Of a DNA stretch of 64,000 nucleotides, positions 11,199-19,895 are shown piece by piece. Every line of letters starts with the position of its first letter. Within the stretch, counting starts at the first letter, position 1. The notes under the pieces are model-generated. The model ran no database searches and was not told the DNA's origin. It was given only the letters and a program-made list of their open reading frames with translations. Made by a program: the position numbers and the translations under genes. Source of the stretch: Betaproteobacteria bacterium (GTDB lineage: Bacteria > Pseudomonadota > Gammaproteobacteria > Burkholderiales > Ga0077523); NCBI GenBank assembly GCA_016125475.1, contig WGLR01000015.1, forward strand, positions 1-64,000. Reading direction: 5' to 3'.

Positions 11199-11731
11199 GG
11201 GCGGAGACCCTCGGCCGCGACCTCGGGCAGGCGTTCGAGATCGACGACGCGGTACGCGGGCGCATACGCGGCCCGGTAGGCCTGCGAGTGGTGCACAGCC
11301 GGCCAGCCTTCGGCCCCGCGTGCGGACATGTAGGCCTCGACGTCCGCACGCGCGAACGGGATGCCTCCGGCGTCCGCGAGATCGCCGAGACAGCCGCAGA
11401 ACTTCGCGAGCTTGTCCGGGGACCCCGGATAGTCCTGCGCGGTCTGCACGAACGCATCCGCGAGGCGGTCCGGGTCGAGCCCGCGCGCCGCGAACGTCCG
11501 CAGGTGCACGCGCGCGAGCCGTCCGTCGGGCGAGATCACGTCCGCGAGCGGTTCGTCGGGTCCCTGGCCGCACGCAGCCAGCTCGGCGCGCAGCGTCGCG
11601 CGTGCGTCACCGGCCTGCACTAGGTGCGCAGGGCCGAGCGCCGCCTGGTGCAGCAGCTTGTAGATGTCCGCGATCTCCATGGCCGGGTATCGGCTCCTGT
11701 GCGAGCCGAGCAGCTGTCCGACGAACTTCAT
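11195..11731 (-). CDS. Hypothetical protein in catabolic operon
   Basis: 178 residues, no family recognised. The N-terminal block R-Y-P-A-M-E-I-A-D-I-Y-K-L-L-H-Q-A-A-L-G-P-A-H-L-V looks conserved and helical, and a G-C-L-G segment lies near the middle. There is no signal peptide or membrane segment, so it is likely cytosolic. The start at 11731 has an AGGA element 7-10 bases upstream. Its stop overlaps the GTG start of the downstream enolase-superfamily gene by four bases, so it is translated with it. Its conserved position between a TfdA/TauD dioxygenase and a racemase-type enzyme suggests a catabolic partner rather than a housekeeping role, but this is inference. Confidence 0.7.
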   Translation of the reverse strand: MKFVGQLLGSHRSRYPAMEIADIYKLLHQAALGPAHLVQAGDARATLRAELAACGQGPDEPLADVISPDGRLARVHLRTFAARGLDPDRLADAFVQTAQDYPGSPDKLAKFCGCLGDLADAGGIPFARADVEAYMSARGAEGWPAVHHSQAYRAAYAPAYRVVDLERLPEVAAEGLRP

Positions 11732-11801
11732 CGGCGATCCTCCTCGAGAAGCGCGCAGTTTACTGCCAGCGCGAACGCGCTGTCGGTGCGGTCGCGAGCG
11801 T

Positions 11802-12680
11802 TCAGGCAGTCTCGATCGCGTGCGGGAGATCGAGCGTCGTCACGCGACGCATCTCGCGCCTGTGCGTGGCGTCGTCGAAGGGGCGCCCCCGGTGCATGGT
11901 CGCGAGGTTGTCCCAGATCACGAGGTCGTTCGGACGCCAGACGTGCGCGTAGACGAACGACGGCTCCGTGACGTGGTCGATGAGCTCGCGCAGCAGCAGA
12001 CGCCCCTCGGGCAGCGGCCAGTCGACGACGTGTGCCGCGTGCGAGGCGAGGTAGAGCGCGCGTCGACCGGTGCGCGGATTCGTGCGCACGAGCGGCTGGA
12101 CGGCGCCGGGCAGCTTCGCGCGCTCTTCCGCGCTGAACTCGAAGCCGAGCGTCTCGCGGGAGTACGCGATGGAATGATGCACGCGCAGGGTCTCGATCGA
12201 GGTGCGCGTCGCGTCGTCGAGCGCTTCGTACGCGGTGCGGGCGTCGGCGAACTCCGTTTCCGTCCGTACGGGCGGCACGACGCGCGCGGAGAGCATCGAG
12301 TACCGGCCGGACGGATCCTCGAAGGAGGCGTCCGTGTGCCAGAGCCGGTTGCCGAGCGCGTAGGCTCGCCGGCGGTCGTCCGGTGCGAACAGTTCGCCGT
12401 CCGGTGCCACGTTGGAGATGTCCGCGATCGCTTCCGTGCCGAGGCGACTCCTGCCGAGCGCCGCGGCTCCGGTCTTCTCGTGCAGCACGCCGTCGAACCG
12501 TCGCGCGAACGCCATCTGCTCCTCGTCCGTGAAGGGCTGGTCGCGGAAGACGAGCACCGCGAACTCGTCCATGCCCCGGCGAATCGCCTCGAGCGTTTCG
12601 GCGTCGTGCACCTGTCGCAGGTCGACCGCACTCGCCTCCGCGACGAATGTCGGGTGGAGCTTGCGGAACGTGATCGTCAT
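11802..12680 (-). CDS. TauD/TfdA-family Fe(II)/2-oxoglutarate dioxygenase
   Basis: 292 residues with a strong AGGAGG ribosome site before the ATG at 12680. The facial triad is visible: His115 and Asp117 in LWHTDASF and His263 in NLATMHRGRP. An arginine a few residues later (H-R-R-E-M-R-R) would bind 2-oxoglutarate. Length and motifs match the TfdA branch that oxidatively cleaves ether, sulfonate or phosphonate-like C-X bonds. The enzyme is cytosolic and consumes O2 and 2-oxoglutarate. In this operon it sits between two enolase-superfamily enzymes, suggesting oxidative release of a side group from a hydroxy-acid; the exact substrate is unknown. Confidence 0.9.
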   Translation of the reverse strand: MTITFRKLHPTFVAEASAVDLRQVHDAETLEAIRRGMDEFAVLVFRDQPFTDEEQMAFARRFDGVLHEKTGAAALGRSRLGTEAIADISNVAPDGELFAPDDRRRAYALGNRLWHTDASFEDPSGRYSMLSARVVPPVRTETEFADARTAYEALDDATRTSIETLRVHHSIAYSRETLGFEFSAEERAKLPGAVQPLVRTNPRTGRRALYLASHAAHVVDWPLPEGRLLLRELIDHVTEPSFVYAHVWRPNDLVIWDNLATMHRGRPFDDATHRREMRRVTTLDLPHAIETA

Positions 12681-12754
12681 GGCGTCGCCTCCTGGAATCC
12701 GGCCCCGATTTTCCTCCAGGGAGCGTCGGAGGTACATGCGCGCGTGGCGTCCGG

Positions 12755-13960
12755 TCAGGCCGGGCTCCGCCGGACCGTGACGCCCGGGCGCGTCGCGAGA
12801 TCCGGCTGCAGACGCGTTCCGAGACCGGGGCCGTCGAGCGTGTGCACGTATCCGTCGCGGACTTCCGGGAGGTCGGTGAGCAGGTCGCGGTACCAGGTGC
12901 TCGTGTAGGCGCGCACGACCTCCATCACGAGCGCGTTGGGAATGTGCGCCATGAGGTGGATCGACGCGACCCACACGACCGGGCCGTTGCAGTCGTGCGG
13001 TGCGACGGGTCGCTGCCAGGCTTCCGCGAGCGCGGCGATCTTGCGGGCCTCGGTCAGTCCGCCGCACCACCCGACGTCGAGCATCACGACGTCGGCCGCC
13101 TGCCCCTCGAGCACGTCACGAAAGGGATGGAGGCCACCGAGGGTTTCACTCGCGCAGACGGGAATCGAGGTCGAGCGCGCGTACTCCTGCAGCGTCGAGA
13201 CGTCGCACATCCGGATCGGGTCCTCCGACCAGAACGGGGCATACGGTTCGAGCGCAGCGGCGATCTGCTTCGCCTGCTGGAGATTCCAGAGGGAGTGGAA
13301 CTCGGCCATGATCTCGATGCGGTTGCCCACCGCGTGCCGGATCCTGCGAAACGGTTCGAGCGCGAGATCGATGTCCCGGGCCGTCAGGAGGCTGCCGCCG
13401 CGATCCGCGGCGAGCGGGTCGAACGGCCAGATCTTCATCGCCGTATAGCCTTCCTCGAGCAGGCTCAGCGCGAGTTCGTCCGCGCGGTGCGTGAAGGCGA
13501 TCTGGTCGTCGTAGGGACCCTCCGGTTTCGCCGCCGCGTCGCCGACTGCCATCTGCCGCCGCGCGACCGTCGTGGTGTTGTAGTGATACCCGGCGCAGGT
13601 GTTGTAGACGCGGATGCGCTCGCGCGAACGCCCGCCCAGCAACTGGTGGATCGGTTGTCCCGTGGCCTGTCCGAGGATGTCCCAGAGCGCGATGTCGATC
13701 GCGGAGGCGGCGCGCACTTCCGTGCTGCTCGCCGAGAACCCCAGATACGTCGACAGCAGTGCGCGGTTGTGTTTCTGGATCGCGAGCGGATCCTCGCCGA
13801 GCAGGGCCGGTGCGACGATGTCGTGGATCTGGGCCTCGACGGGCCCCGGGCCGCGGGACGTCTCGCCGAGCCCGGTCAGTCCTTCGTCGGTGTGCACCTG
13901 TACCAGCAGGAGATTGGGGCGCTCCGGCAGGCGGAGGGTCTCGATGGTGGTGATCTTCAT
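12755..13960 (-). CDS. Enolase-superfamily sugar-acid dehydratase-like protein
   Basis: 401 residues from ATG 13960 (MKITTIETLRLP); an earlier in-frame ATG at 14005 would add 15 poorly conserved residues. Candidate metal ligands are Glu220 (AEFHSLWN), Glu246 (WSEDPIR) and Glu272 (ASETLGG). His222 next to the first ligand and His322 (PHDCNGP) resemble the D-x-H and H pair of D-galactonate/D-mannonate dehydratases, with Glu replacing the usual Asp. Lys176 lies on the second strand. It dehydrates an acid sugar by inference. It is the first gene of the minus-strand operon that continues through the dioxygenase to the TctC receptor. Confidence 0.88.
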   Translation of the reverse strand: MKITTIETLRLPERPNLLLVQVHTDEGLTGLGETSRGPGPVEAQIHDIVAPALLGEDPLAIQKHNRALLSTYLGFSASSTEVRAASAIDIALWDILGQATGQPIHQLLGGRSRERIRVYNTCAGYHYNTTTVARRQMAVGDAAAKPEGPYDDQIAFTHRADELALSLLEEGYTAMKIWPFDPLAADRGGSLLTARDIDLALEPFRRIRHAVGNRIEIMAEFHSLWNLQQAKQIAAALEPYAPFWSEDPIRMCDVSTLQEYARSTSIPVCASETLGGLHPFRDVLEGQAADVVMLDVGWCGGLTEARKIAALAEAWQRPVAPHDCNGPVVWVASIHLMAHIPNALVMEVVRAYTSTWYRDLLTDLPEVRDGYVHTLDGPGLGTRLQPDLATRPGVTVRRSPA

Positions 13961-14169
13961 GTGCGGCGGCCGGTCGGGACGTTGAGGCCCCTCATTGTGC
14001 GCCACGGTGTCACCCGGGAGGGCCGTCTGTCACCGCAGCGGGCGGTATCGGGAAATTTCTCTGGACAGGAGGGTCCGGTCTTGCTCTAGACTGTGCGTAC
14101 AAATGCAATGGCGTGGATCGCACGCCCGGCGGCGCAAGACCGACCGAAAAGAATAACAGGGAGACCTGT

Positions 14170-16818
14170 GTGGAGATCTGGTCCTGTTTCGTGGGCGCCG
14201 TTCGCCGAGCGGTGCCCGGTATCTGCGTGCCCGTCCTGATCGGCTGTGCGGCGGGAGGCGGTGGCGTGCCCGCCGCGAATCCCGGCCCGGGCGGATCACC
14301 GGCGTCACTGGCCGGGGTGGTGCAGGATCCTTCGGAGCCCGCGCCGATCGCGGAACTCTTCGCGGACCCGAGGGAGGCCGCGTCGGGAAGCGTCACGATC
14401 GCCGACGTCGCGGCCGGGGTATTCGCGCTGTTTCCGGCGTTCTTCGAGGGCGAGCAGCTCGGGACACGATCGGACGACGGTGCGGGCGGCCTGGCCGTGA
14501 CGTACTTCACGACCGGCGGGGCGCGGCGTGTCGTGTTCGCGGGCACGGAGATCGACCGGACCGGTGACGGGATCCTTTACGCCGAACGCGGTGCGGTGTC
14601 GTACCTGGAAGCCTGGGCGGACGAGTCCGGTTTCCGGGCCGAGTTCTCGCGTCTGTATGCGCTGTTCCATCCCGACGGCGCGTCCGGGGCCGCCGAGATC
14701 GGGTACTTCGGCCTCGCGACGCCTCCGGCCGCGATTCCGGCGACCGGTCAGGCGGACTACGGAGGATCCGCGTCCGGGCTGGTTCTGCGTGACGCGGGGA
14801 CCGCCTGGCTGGACGGCACGGTGCGCATGCGTGCCGACTTCTCCGAAGGGGCGGTGAGCGGTCGCATCGAGAACCTTCTCGCGGCCGACCTGGCCACCGG
14901 TGCAGAGACCCCGCTGGGTGCGGACATCCTCTTCACGGCCTCGCGTACCACCGGCGGTCCGGGGCTGCCCGCCTTCGTCGGCGTTCCAACGGCGGAGAGA
15001 TCCGGCACCGGCGAAGTGCTCACCGGACCTTCCAGCGTCGAGTTGCGCGCGTTCGGTCCGGCCGGGACGGAGATCGCGGGCACCTGGGATCTTTCCTGGG
15101 ACGACGCGGGCGGGACCGTGCAGACCTATGGCGCGTTCCTGACCCGGCAGAGCGACACGCCGCTCTTCGCGGACGGCGTCGAGCCCGCGCTGCCCCGGCT
15201 CGCGGGAGACATCACGACCTCGTTCGAGGGCGGCGCCGACGCGGATGTGCTGCTGCCCGTGTACCTGACACCGTTCCGGACCGGCTACGCGACGCGGACG
15301 CGCGCGTCCGACGGATCACTCACGGTGATCGTGCGTCGCAACGACGGTGCACTCCGGACGGAACATTTCGCCGCATCGGATCTCCTCGTGCAGTCCGACG
15401 GCACGACGACGGCGTCCGCCAGCGGTGTGGTCTGGCGTGAGACGGGGGCGCTCGAAGTGACGGGAGATTCCCTGTCGTATGCACGTTTCGGCGAACTGTC
15501 GTACGAGGACACGATTGCGGGAACGCTGCGCTCGCCGGTCCACTTCGGATTCCTCACGCCGGACGCGCGCGTCGACGCGCGAACGGGTTTCGCGGAATAC
15601 GTGGGGGCCTCGATCGGCCACTACCGCGACGCCACCACGGACGACGTTCTCGCGGGCACCGTGCTGCTGCGGGTGGACTTCGACTCCGCGAGGCTGGAAG
15701 GGCGCATCGGCGCGCTCGAAGTCCGGAGCGCATCGGGAGGGACGAGGCCGCTCGACCAGGTGCTGTACGTCTCCGGCGCCACGACCAGCGCGACCGACGC
15801 GCACGTCGTGGGCGCGTCACTGTACGGGGCAGGGTGCTGTGCGACCGCGACAGGCGCACTGTCGGCGCACTTCTTCGGCCCGGGTCTCGAGGAGATGGCG
15901 GGAACGTGGAGCGCGGCTTCCGTCGACTACACGCTGGACGGCGCCTTCGGCGCCCGCATCGCCACCGCGGAACATCCGGCGGGCGAGATCCGGCTGCCGC
16001 CGTTCGCGTCGTCGGTGGCGGAGTCGTTCGGGCTGCGACAGGACGCCGCTGTCGTCGGGCTGTCCGGCACCGGGGGCGTGACGTCCGTGACCGCTGTCGC
16101 GGCCGACGGGTTCCTGCGTCCGGAGGCCGACGGAGGTCTCACGCTGGGGATCGTTCGGAGTGGTGCGGCCGCGGAGGTCACGTTCGCCCGGGACGAACTG
16201 CAGAGCCTCTACCTGGGCCTCGAACCGTACGCGGACACGGATTTCCGGCTGACGGCGGAGAAGCAGCAGACCAGCGTCTTCGTCGCGGGCGAGGGCGTCC
16301 TTTCGTATACGCGCTTCGGCTACTGGGAAGACGGCGGCACGCTGCCGTCGTCGGCGACGTTCGGGGCGTTCCACACGGGTCGCGAAACCCCGTCGGCAGA
16401 GATTCCGTCGACGGGCGAGGCCCGCTACGAAGGCTGGACGGTGGGGGTTCGCGTTTCCGCCGAGGGGCTCGCGCGCGTGGAGGGCGAGGTCGTCCTGAAC
16501 GCGAACTTCGCGGCGCGGACGGTCACGGGGGAAGCGGTCCTTTCGAACGGGGTCTGGCTCACCGGGAACTCGTCGGGTAACGCCACGCCGGCTTTCGAGA
16601 TCGGCCATCTGGAATTCGCTGCCACCATCGATCCCGCGGTGAACCACTTTTCGGGGGCCGCGCAGGCGCGACCCGGGGCCACCGATCCGGTGAGCGCGAG
16701 CGGCACGGTCGACGGCCGATTCTTCGGCCCGGCCGCGACGGAGGCCGGCGGCACGTGGAACGTCGCGACACCGGACGGAACGGTCACGGCCCGCGGCGCA
16801 TTCGGCGTCGCACGATGA
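14170..16818 (+). CDS. Lipoprotein with three TbpB-like beta-barrel repeats
   Basis: 882 residues from a GTG at 14170, chosen because AGGGAG lies at 14158-14163 and the next residues form a lipoprotein signal (basic R-R, hydrophobic stretch, lipobox L-I-G-C). The mature part is three repeats of roughly 275-280 residues. Each has a Y-x-G block about midway (near 14756, 15597, 16426) and ends with a F-G-P-x-x-x-E-x-x-G-T-W motif (near 15050, 15870, 16720) followed by G-A-F. That motif is the signature of transferrin-binding-protein-B/FHbp-type barrels. It is probably an outer-membrane surface lipoprotein; no TonB receptor partner is adjacent, so the ligand is unknown. A stop/start ATGA overlap couples it to the next gene. 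Confidence 0.7.
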   Translation: MEIWSCFVGAVRRAVPGICVPVLIGCAAGGGGVPAANPGPGGSPASLAGVVQDPSEPAPIAELFADPREAASGSVTIADVAAGVFALFPAFFEGEQLGTRSDDGAGGLAVTYFTTGGARRVVFAGTEIDRTGDGILYAERGAVSYLEAWADESGFRAEFSRLYALFHPDGASGAAEIGYFGLATPPAAIPATGQADYGGSASGLVLRDAGTAWLDGTVRMRADFSEGAVSGRIENLLAADLATGAETPLGADILFTASRTTGGPGLPAFVGVPTAERSGTGEVLTGPSSVELRAFGPAGTEIAGTWDLSWDDAGGTVQTYGAFLTRQSDTPLFADGVEPALPRLAGDITTSFEGGADADVLLPVYLTPFRTGYATRTRASDGSLTVIVRRNDGALRTEHFAASDLLVQSDGTTTASASGVVWRETGALEVTGDSLSYARFGELSYEDTIAGTLRSPVHFGFLTPDARVDARTGFAEYVGASIGHYRDATTDDVLAGTVLLRVDFDSARLEGRIGALEVRSASGGTRPLDQVLYVSGATTSATDAHVVGASLYGAGCCATATGALSAHFFGPGLEEMAGTWSAASVDYTLDGAFGARIATAEHPAGEIRLPPFASSVAESFGLRQDAAVVGLSGTGGVTSVTAVAADGFLRPEADGGLTLGIVRSGAAAEVTFARDELQSLYLGLEPYADTDFRLTAEKQQTSVFVAGEGVLSYTRFGYWEDGGTLPSSATFGAFHTGRETPSAEIPSTGEARYEGWTVGVRVSAEGLARVEGEVVLNANFAARTVTGEAVLSNGVWLTGNSSGNATPAFEIGHLEFAATIDPAVNHFSGAAQARPGATDPVSASGTVDGRFFGPAATEAGGTWNVATPDGTVTARGAFGVAR

Positions 16819-17708
16819 ACGGCCGAGCGAACGAGAGGCGCGCACCGTCAGGCGCTATCATGGCCGGTCCGCGCGGCACGCCGCCGCGATCCGCTCTCCC
16901 ATGGTGCCTTTTCCCGATGCTCGCGCTCAAGCTCGTGCTCGTTCCCACCTTTCTCGCACTGCTCACCCTCGCGGCGCGCCGCTGGGGCGCGGCCGTCGCC
17001 GGGCGTCTCGCGGGTCTGCCCGTGGTGACCGGGCCGATCCTGTTCGTGATCGCGCTCGAGCAGGGCGCCCATTTCACGGCGGGCGTCGCGACCTCGGCGC
17101 TTGCGGCGGTCGGTGCGGCGGCTGCGTTCAGCCTGACCTATTCATGGGCGTGTCTCCGGTGGTCCTGGGGGCGGAGCCTGCTCGCGAGTGCCGCGTCGTG
17201 GTTCGTCGTGGCCCTGGGCGCCTCGTTCCTGCCGCACGACGCCGGTGTGTCGCTCGTCGTGGCGGTGGCGGGTCTTGCCGTGGCGCTCGCGCTGCTGCCG
17301 CCGGTGACGCCCGGGACGGTGGGGGGTGCACAGTTCCGGGGACGGGAACTCGTGCTCAGGATGGTGGCGGGTGCCACGCTCACGGTGGTGGTGTCCGGGG
17401 CCGCCGCCACGATCGGGTCGATCTGGACGGGGCTCTTCGCGGTCTTCCCGGTGATGGGAACGGTACTCGCCGTGTTCTCGCACCGCGCGCACGGTGCGGC
17501 GTTCGTGACACCGCTGCTGCGCGGCATGATTCTGGGCATGTACGCGACGGCCGCGTTCTGCGTCGTGCTCGCGACCCTGCTCGACAGGCTCGGCGTCGCC
17601 GGCGCATTCGCGATCGGCGTCGTCGCGGCGCTCGGGGCACAGGCGCTCGTGTGGAAGGCGCTCGAAGTACGCGCGCGCAGAACCGTCGCGAGGGCCGTAC
17701 CGCCCTGA
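16815..17708 (+). CDS. Polytopic membrane protein
   Basis: 297 residues from ATG 16815, which overlaps the previous stop as ATGA. A later in-frame ATG at 16917 (MLALKLVLVPTFLALL) is an equally likely true start, since family members begin there. About nine hydrophobic helices alternate with short loops, with conserved-looking G-L-P-V-V-T-G-P-I-L and F-P-V-M-G-T blocks. It resembles a family of small uncharacterised inner-membrane proteins common in proteobacteria; no transporter motif is recognised. Coupling to the TbpB-like lipoprotein may be incidental. Confidence 0.75.
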   Translation: MNGRANERRAPSGAIMAGPRGTPPRSALPWCLFPMLALKLVLVPTFLALLTLAARRWGAAVAGRLAGLPVVTGPILFVIALEQGAHFTAGVATSALAAVGAAAAFSLTYSWACLRWSWGRSLLASAASWFVVALGASFLPHDAGVSLVVAVAGLAVALALLPPVTPGTVGGAQFRGRELVLRMVAGATLTVVVSGAAATIGSIWTGLFAVFPVMGTVLAVFSHRAHGAAFVTPLLRGMILGMYATAAFCVVLATLLDRLGVAGAFAIGVVAALGAQALVWKALEVRARRTVARAVPP

Positions 17709-17728
17709 CCGGTCGTCGACCGGCCCGC

Positions 17729-18499
17729 TCAGCCTTCCGGAAAGTCCGTGATGCCCAGGGCAGCCAGCTGGCGCTCTGCCGCTTCGGCCCAGCCACGGTT
17801 GGCCGCGGGGCTCGCGGGGCTCGGATGGAGGACCGTGCCGACACGCATCCGTCGGGCAGCCTCTCCGTCGATCAGCGGCCCTTCCACGACGGCCCGGATG
17901 CGCTTCTCCGCGAATGCCCCGACACCGATCGCCCAGTCGGGCTCGAGCGCCTTCAGGGCGGCCGCGAGGTGGCGGTCACACATTGCGTGCAGGTCGGACA
18001 GGACCGCGGCCGGAAGCTTGTCCGGCGTGAAGTTGCGGCCCGACGCCTCGAGGAACACGAGCGGGCAGTAGTTCAGCACGAACCAGTCCGAGAAGAACCG
18101 TCCGGCCGTGCCGAAACGCCGCTGGGCCCAGCCCCAGAGCCGACGGCCGCTCACTTCCGAGCGCGTGCACGCGAAGCCCTCGATCGGACGTTTCGGGTGC
18201 TGTGCGGCGGGTCTGTCGACCGGCGCCTCGATGCCCATCCAGTCGCGCACGGCCGCTATCTCGCCGAACGGCACACCCGTCTGCATCATGCCGAAGGGGC
18301 CGGGGTTCATGCCGAGCAGCACGAACCTCCGGCGACCGGTCGCGAAGCGCGAGACGTACTGCTCGTACGGTGCCCACGCGTAACGCAGCGGGTCGTAGAC
18401 GTGCACGACGGGTTCGGGGAAGCGGAGACGCGACAGTGCATCGGACAGTTCGCGCGCGGCGTCGAGCAGGACTCGGGCGGTGGCGGTGTGGCGGGGCAT
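17729..18499 (-). CDS. SMUG-type uracil-DNA glycosylase
   Basis: 256 residues from ATG 18499; an in-frame ATG at 18535 is possible and neither has a good ribosome site. Motif 1 is LLGMNPGPFGMMQTGVPFGE (61-80), including the Asn65 of the GMNPGPFG signature. Motif 2 is the HPSPASP loop with His225, followed by A-N-R-G-W. These are the two active-site motifs of SMUG1, which removes uracil and oxidised pyrimidines from DNA, including single-stranded substrates. SMUG proteins are rarer in bacteria than Ung. It is flanked by unrelated genes and converges with the membrane protein gene. Confidence 0.88.
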   Translation of the reverse strand: MPRHTATARVLLDAARELSDALSRLRFPEPVVHVYDPLRYAWAPYEQYVSRFATGRRRFVLLGMNPGPFGMMQTGVPFGEIAAVRDWMGIEAPVDRPAAQHPKRPIEGFACTRSEVSGRRLWGWAQRRFGTAGRFFSDWFVLNYCPLVFLEASGRNFTPDKLPAAVLSDLHAMCDRHLAAALKALEPDWAIGVGAFAEKRIRAVVEGPLIDGEAARRMRVGTVLHPSPASPAANRGWAEAAERQLAALGITDFPEG

Positions 18500-18550
18500 C
18501 GATGGCGCAGCGGTGCGTACGGAAGCGCGGAGCATACCGCGGAAGGGGAT

Positions 18551-18609
18551 GTCAGGCCGGCAAACAATACAACAACGCAAGCCTGACCCCGAAGTTTCCC
18601 CCGAAGTTT
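18551..18609. repeat. REP-like element: 7-bp inverted repeat plus duplicated GAAACTTCGG
   Basis: On the plus strand GTCAGGC at 18551-18557 pairs with GCCTGAC at 18581-18587, enclosing an A-rich loop (CAAACAATACAACAACGC) unlike the local GC-rich sequence. Next to it the unit CCGAAGTTTC/CCGAAGTTTC is repeated at 18589 and 18601. Read on the minus strand this gives GAAACTTCGG twice and then GGGGTCAGGCTT, a pattern resembling dispersed REP-type elements of proteobacteria. It lies immediately after the stop of the dehydrogenase gene on the minus strand. Confidence 0.5.
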
Positions 18610-19655
18610 CAGCTGTTCGGGCCGCGGGTCATGGACACGGGCTGCCAGCGCCGGAGCTTCGTGTGCATGAGCACTGCCGGGTCCACGCAGCTCATGGGCC
18701 AGCGGCCGCTCAGCACGAGGGCGAGTTCGCGCCCGACGTGACGCTTGCGCGCGGGGTCGAAGCGCGCGGAGGCCGACGCGGTGTGGGCACTCAGCGTCAC
18801 GTTGGTCATCGCGAGGAGCGGGTTGTCGGGGGCAGGCGGTTCGGTCTCGAGCACGTCGAGACCCGCGTGCGCGATCCAGCCCTCCTGCAGCGCGCGGATC
18901 AGCGCGCTTTCCCGGACCGTCGGGCCGCGGCCCGTGTTGATGAACACGGCGGTGGGTTTCATCATGCGGAAGTGCTTTTCCTGGAGCATGCCGTGCGCTT
19001 CCGGCGTGGCGGGCGCGTGCATGGACACGAAGTCCGAGTGCGTGAGCACCTCCTCGAGCGTGGCCGGCACCACACCGTGCTCCACCATCACGAGTTCCTC
19101 GACGAAGGGGTCGTACGCGATCACGTGCAGACCGAATGCCTTCGCGCGCCGGGCGACCGCGCGCGCGACGTGACCGAACGCGACGAGTCCGAGCGTCTGC
19201 CCCATGAGCCGGGGGATCTTCAGCAGTGCGGGCCGCCCTTCCTTCCACCGGTTCTCGCGGACCATGCGGTCCTGCTCGACGGTACGGCGAAGGCTCGCGA
19301 GCAGGAGCATCATCGCGTGGTCCGCGACTTCCTCGATGAACGTGTCCGGGCAGTTCGTCACGGGCAGGCCGCGAGCCGTCGCGGCTTCGATGTCGACGCT
19401 GTCGACACCGACCGACCCCAGCACGATCGCGCGGCACCGCTCGGGCAGTGCGTCCACGAGCCTGCGCGTGAAGCGCAGCCCCTTCGCGTACACCGCATCG
19501 GCGTCCTGCACGAACGCGATGAAGCCGTCCTCGTCGACCGGCCCCTCGACGATCGCGGCGTCGACGCCCGCGAGCGGCTCCATCTCGAAGGCATAGGCGT
19601 CCGCCGCGGAAGCGGATGCGGGCCACGCGGGGGTGGCGATCTTGAACGCGGGCAT
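18609..19655 (-). CDS. D-isomer-specific 2-hydroxyacid dehydrogenase
   Basis: 348 residues with GGAGGAG upstream of ATG 19655. The catalytic set is intact: Arg in INTGRGP, Glu in LDVLETEPP and His in SAHTAS. The nucleotide loop reads AFGHVA where the family normally has G-F-G-x-I-G, so the first and third glycines of GxGxxG are alanine; the third-position change is known in some NADP-preferring enzymes. Overall it resembles phosphoglycerate/CtBP-like dehydrogenases that reduce 2-oxo acids in the cytosol. It follows the oxo-acid oxidoreductase on the same strand but is separated from it by a strong hairpin, so it is likely its own unit. Confidence 0.88.
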   Translation of the reverse strand: MPAFKIATPAWPASASAADAYAFEMEPLAGVDAAIVEGPVDEDGFIAFVQDADAVYAKGLRFTRRLVDALPERCRAIVLGSVGVDSVDIEAATARGLPVTNCPDTFIEEVADHAMMLLLASLRRTVEQDRMVRENRWKEGRPALLKIPRLMGQTLGLVAFGHVARAVARRAKAFGLHVIAYDPFVEELVMVEHGVVPATLEEVLTHSDFVSMHAPATPEAHGMLQEKHFRMMKPTAVFINTGRGPTVRESALIRALQEGWIAHAGLDVLETEPPAPDNPLLAMTNVTLSAHTASASARFDPARKRHVGRELALVLSGRWPMSCVDPAVLMHTKLRRWQPVSMTRGPNS

Positions 19656-19795
19656 GAGAGTTCTCCTCCGGGTGGCTGTCGGATCACGGGTCGCGAACCT
19701 GCACGGGGCCACGAGAGCGTGCGGGCTGCGTGTGGCGGGGATGGTACGCCTCGGCACGAGGCCGCGTCCCGCGGGAGGCCGGGCCCGAAACGGAA

Positions 19796-19841
19796 ACGGG
19801 GGTGGCACACACGACCGCGGTGGCCGTGGTGTCACCCCCGT
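19796..19841 (-). terminator. Probable terminator of the indolepyruvate oxidoreductase gene
   Basis: The arm ACGGGGGTGGCAC (19796-19808) pairs with GTGTCACCCCCGT (19829-19841), 13 pairs with one G-T wobble and a 20-base loop. It lies about 55 bases beyond the oxidoreductase stop on the minus strand. On that strand the stem is followed by TTCCGTTTC, a modest T-rich tail. This fits an intrinsic terminator separating the oxidoreductase from the dehydrogenase downstream. Confidence 0.55.
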
Positions 19842-19895
19842 CCGGGGAGTGCGCCGGCGTCCGCGTGACGAACGACGACGCCGGGGTGGAGAGGG

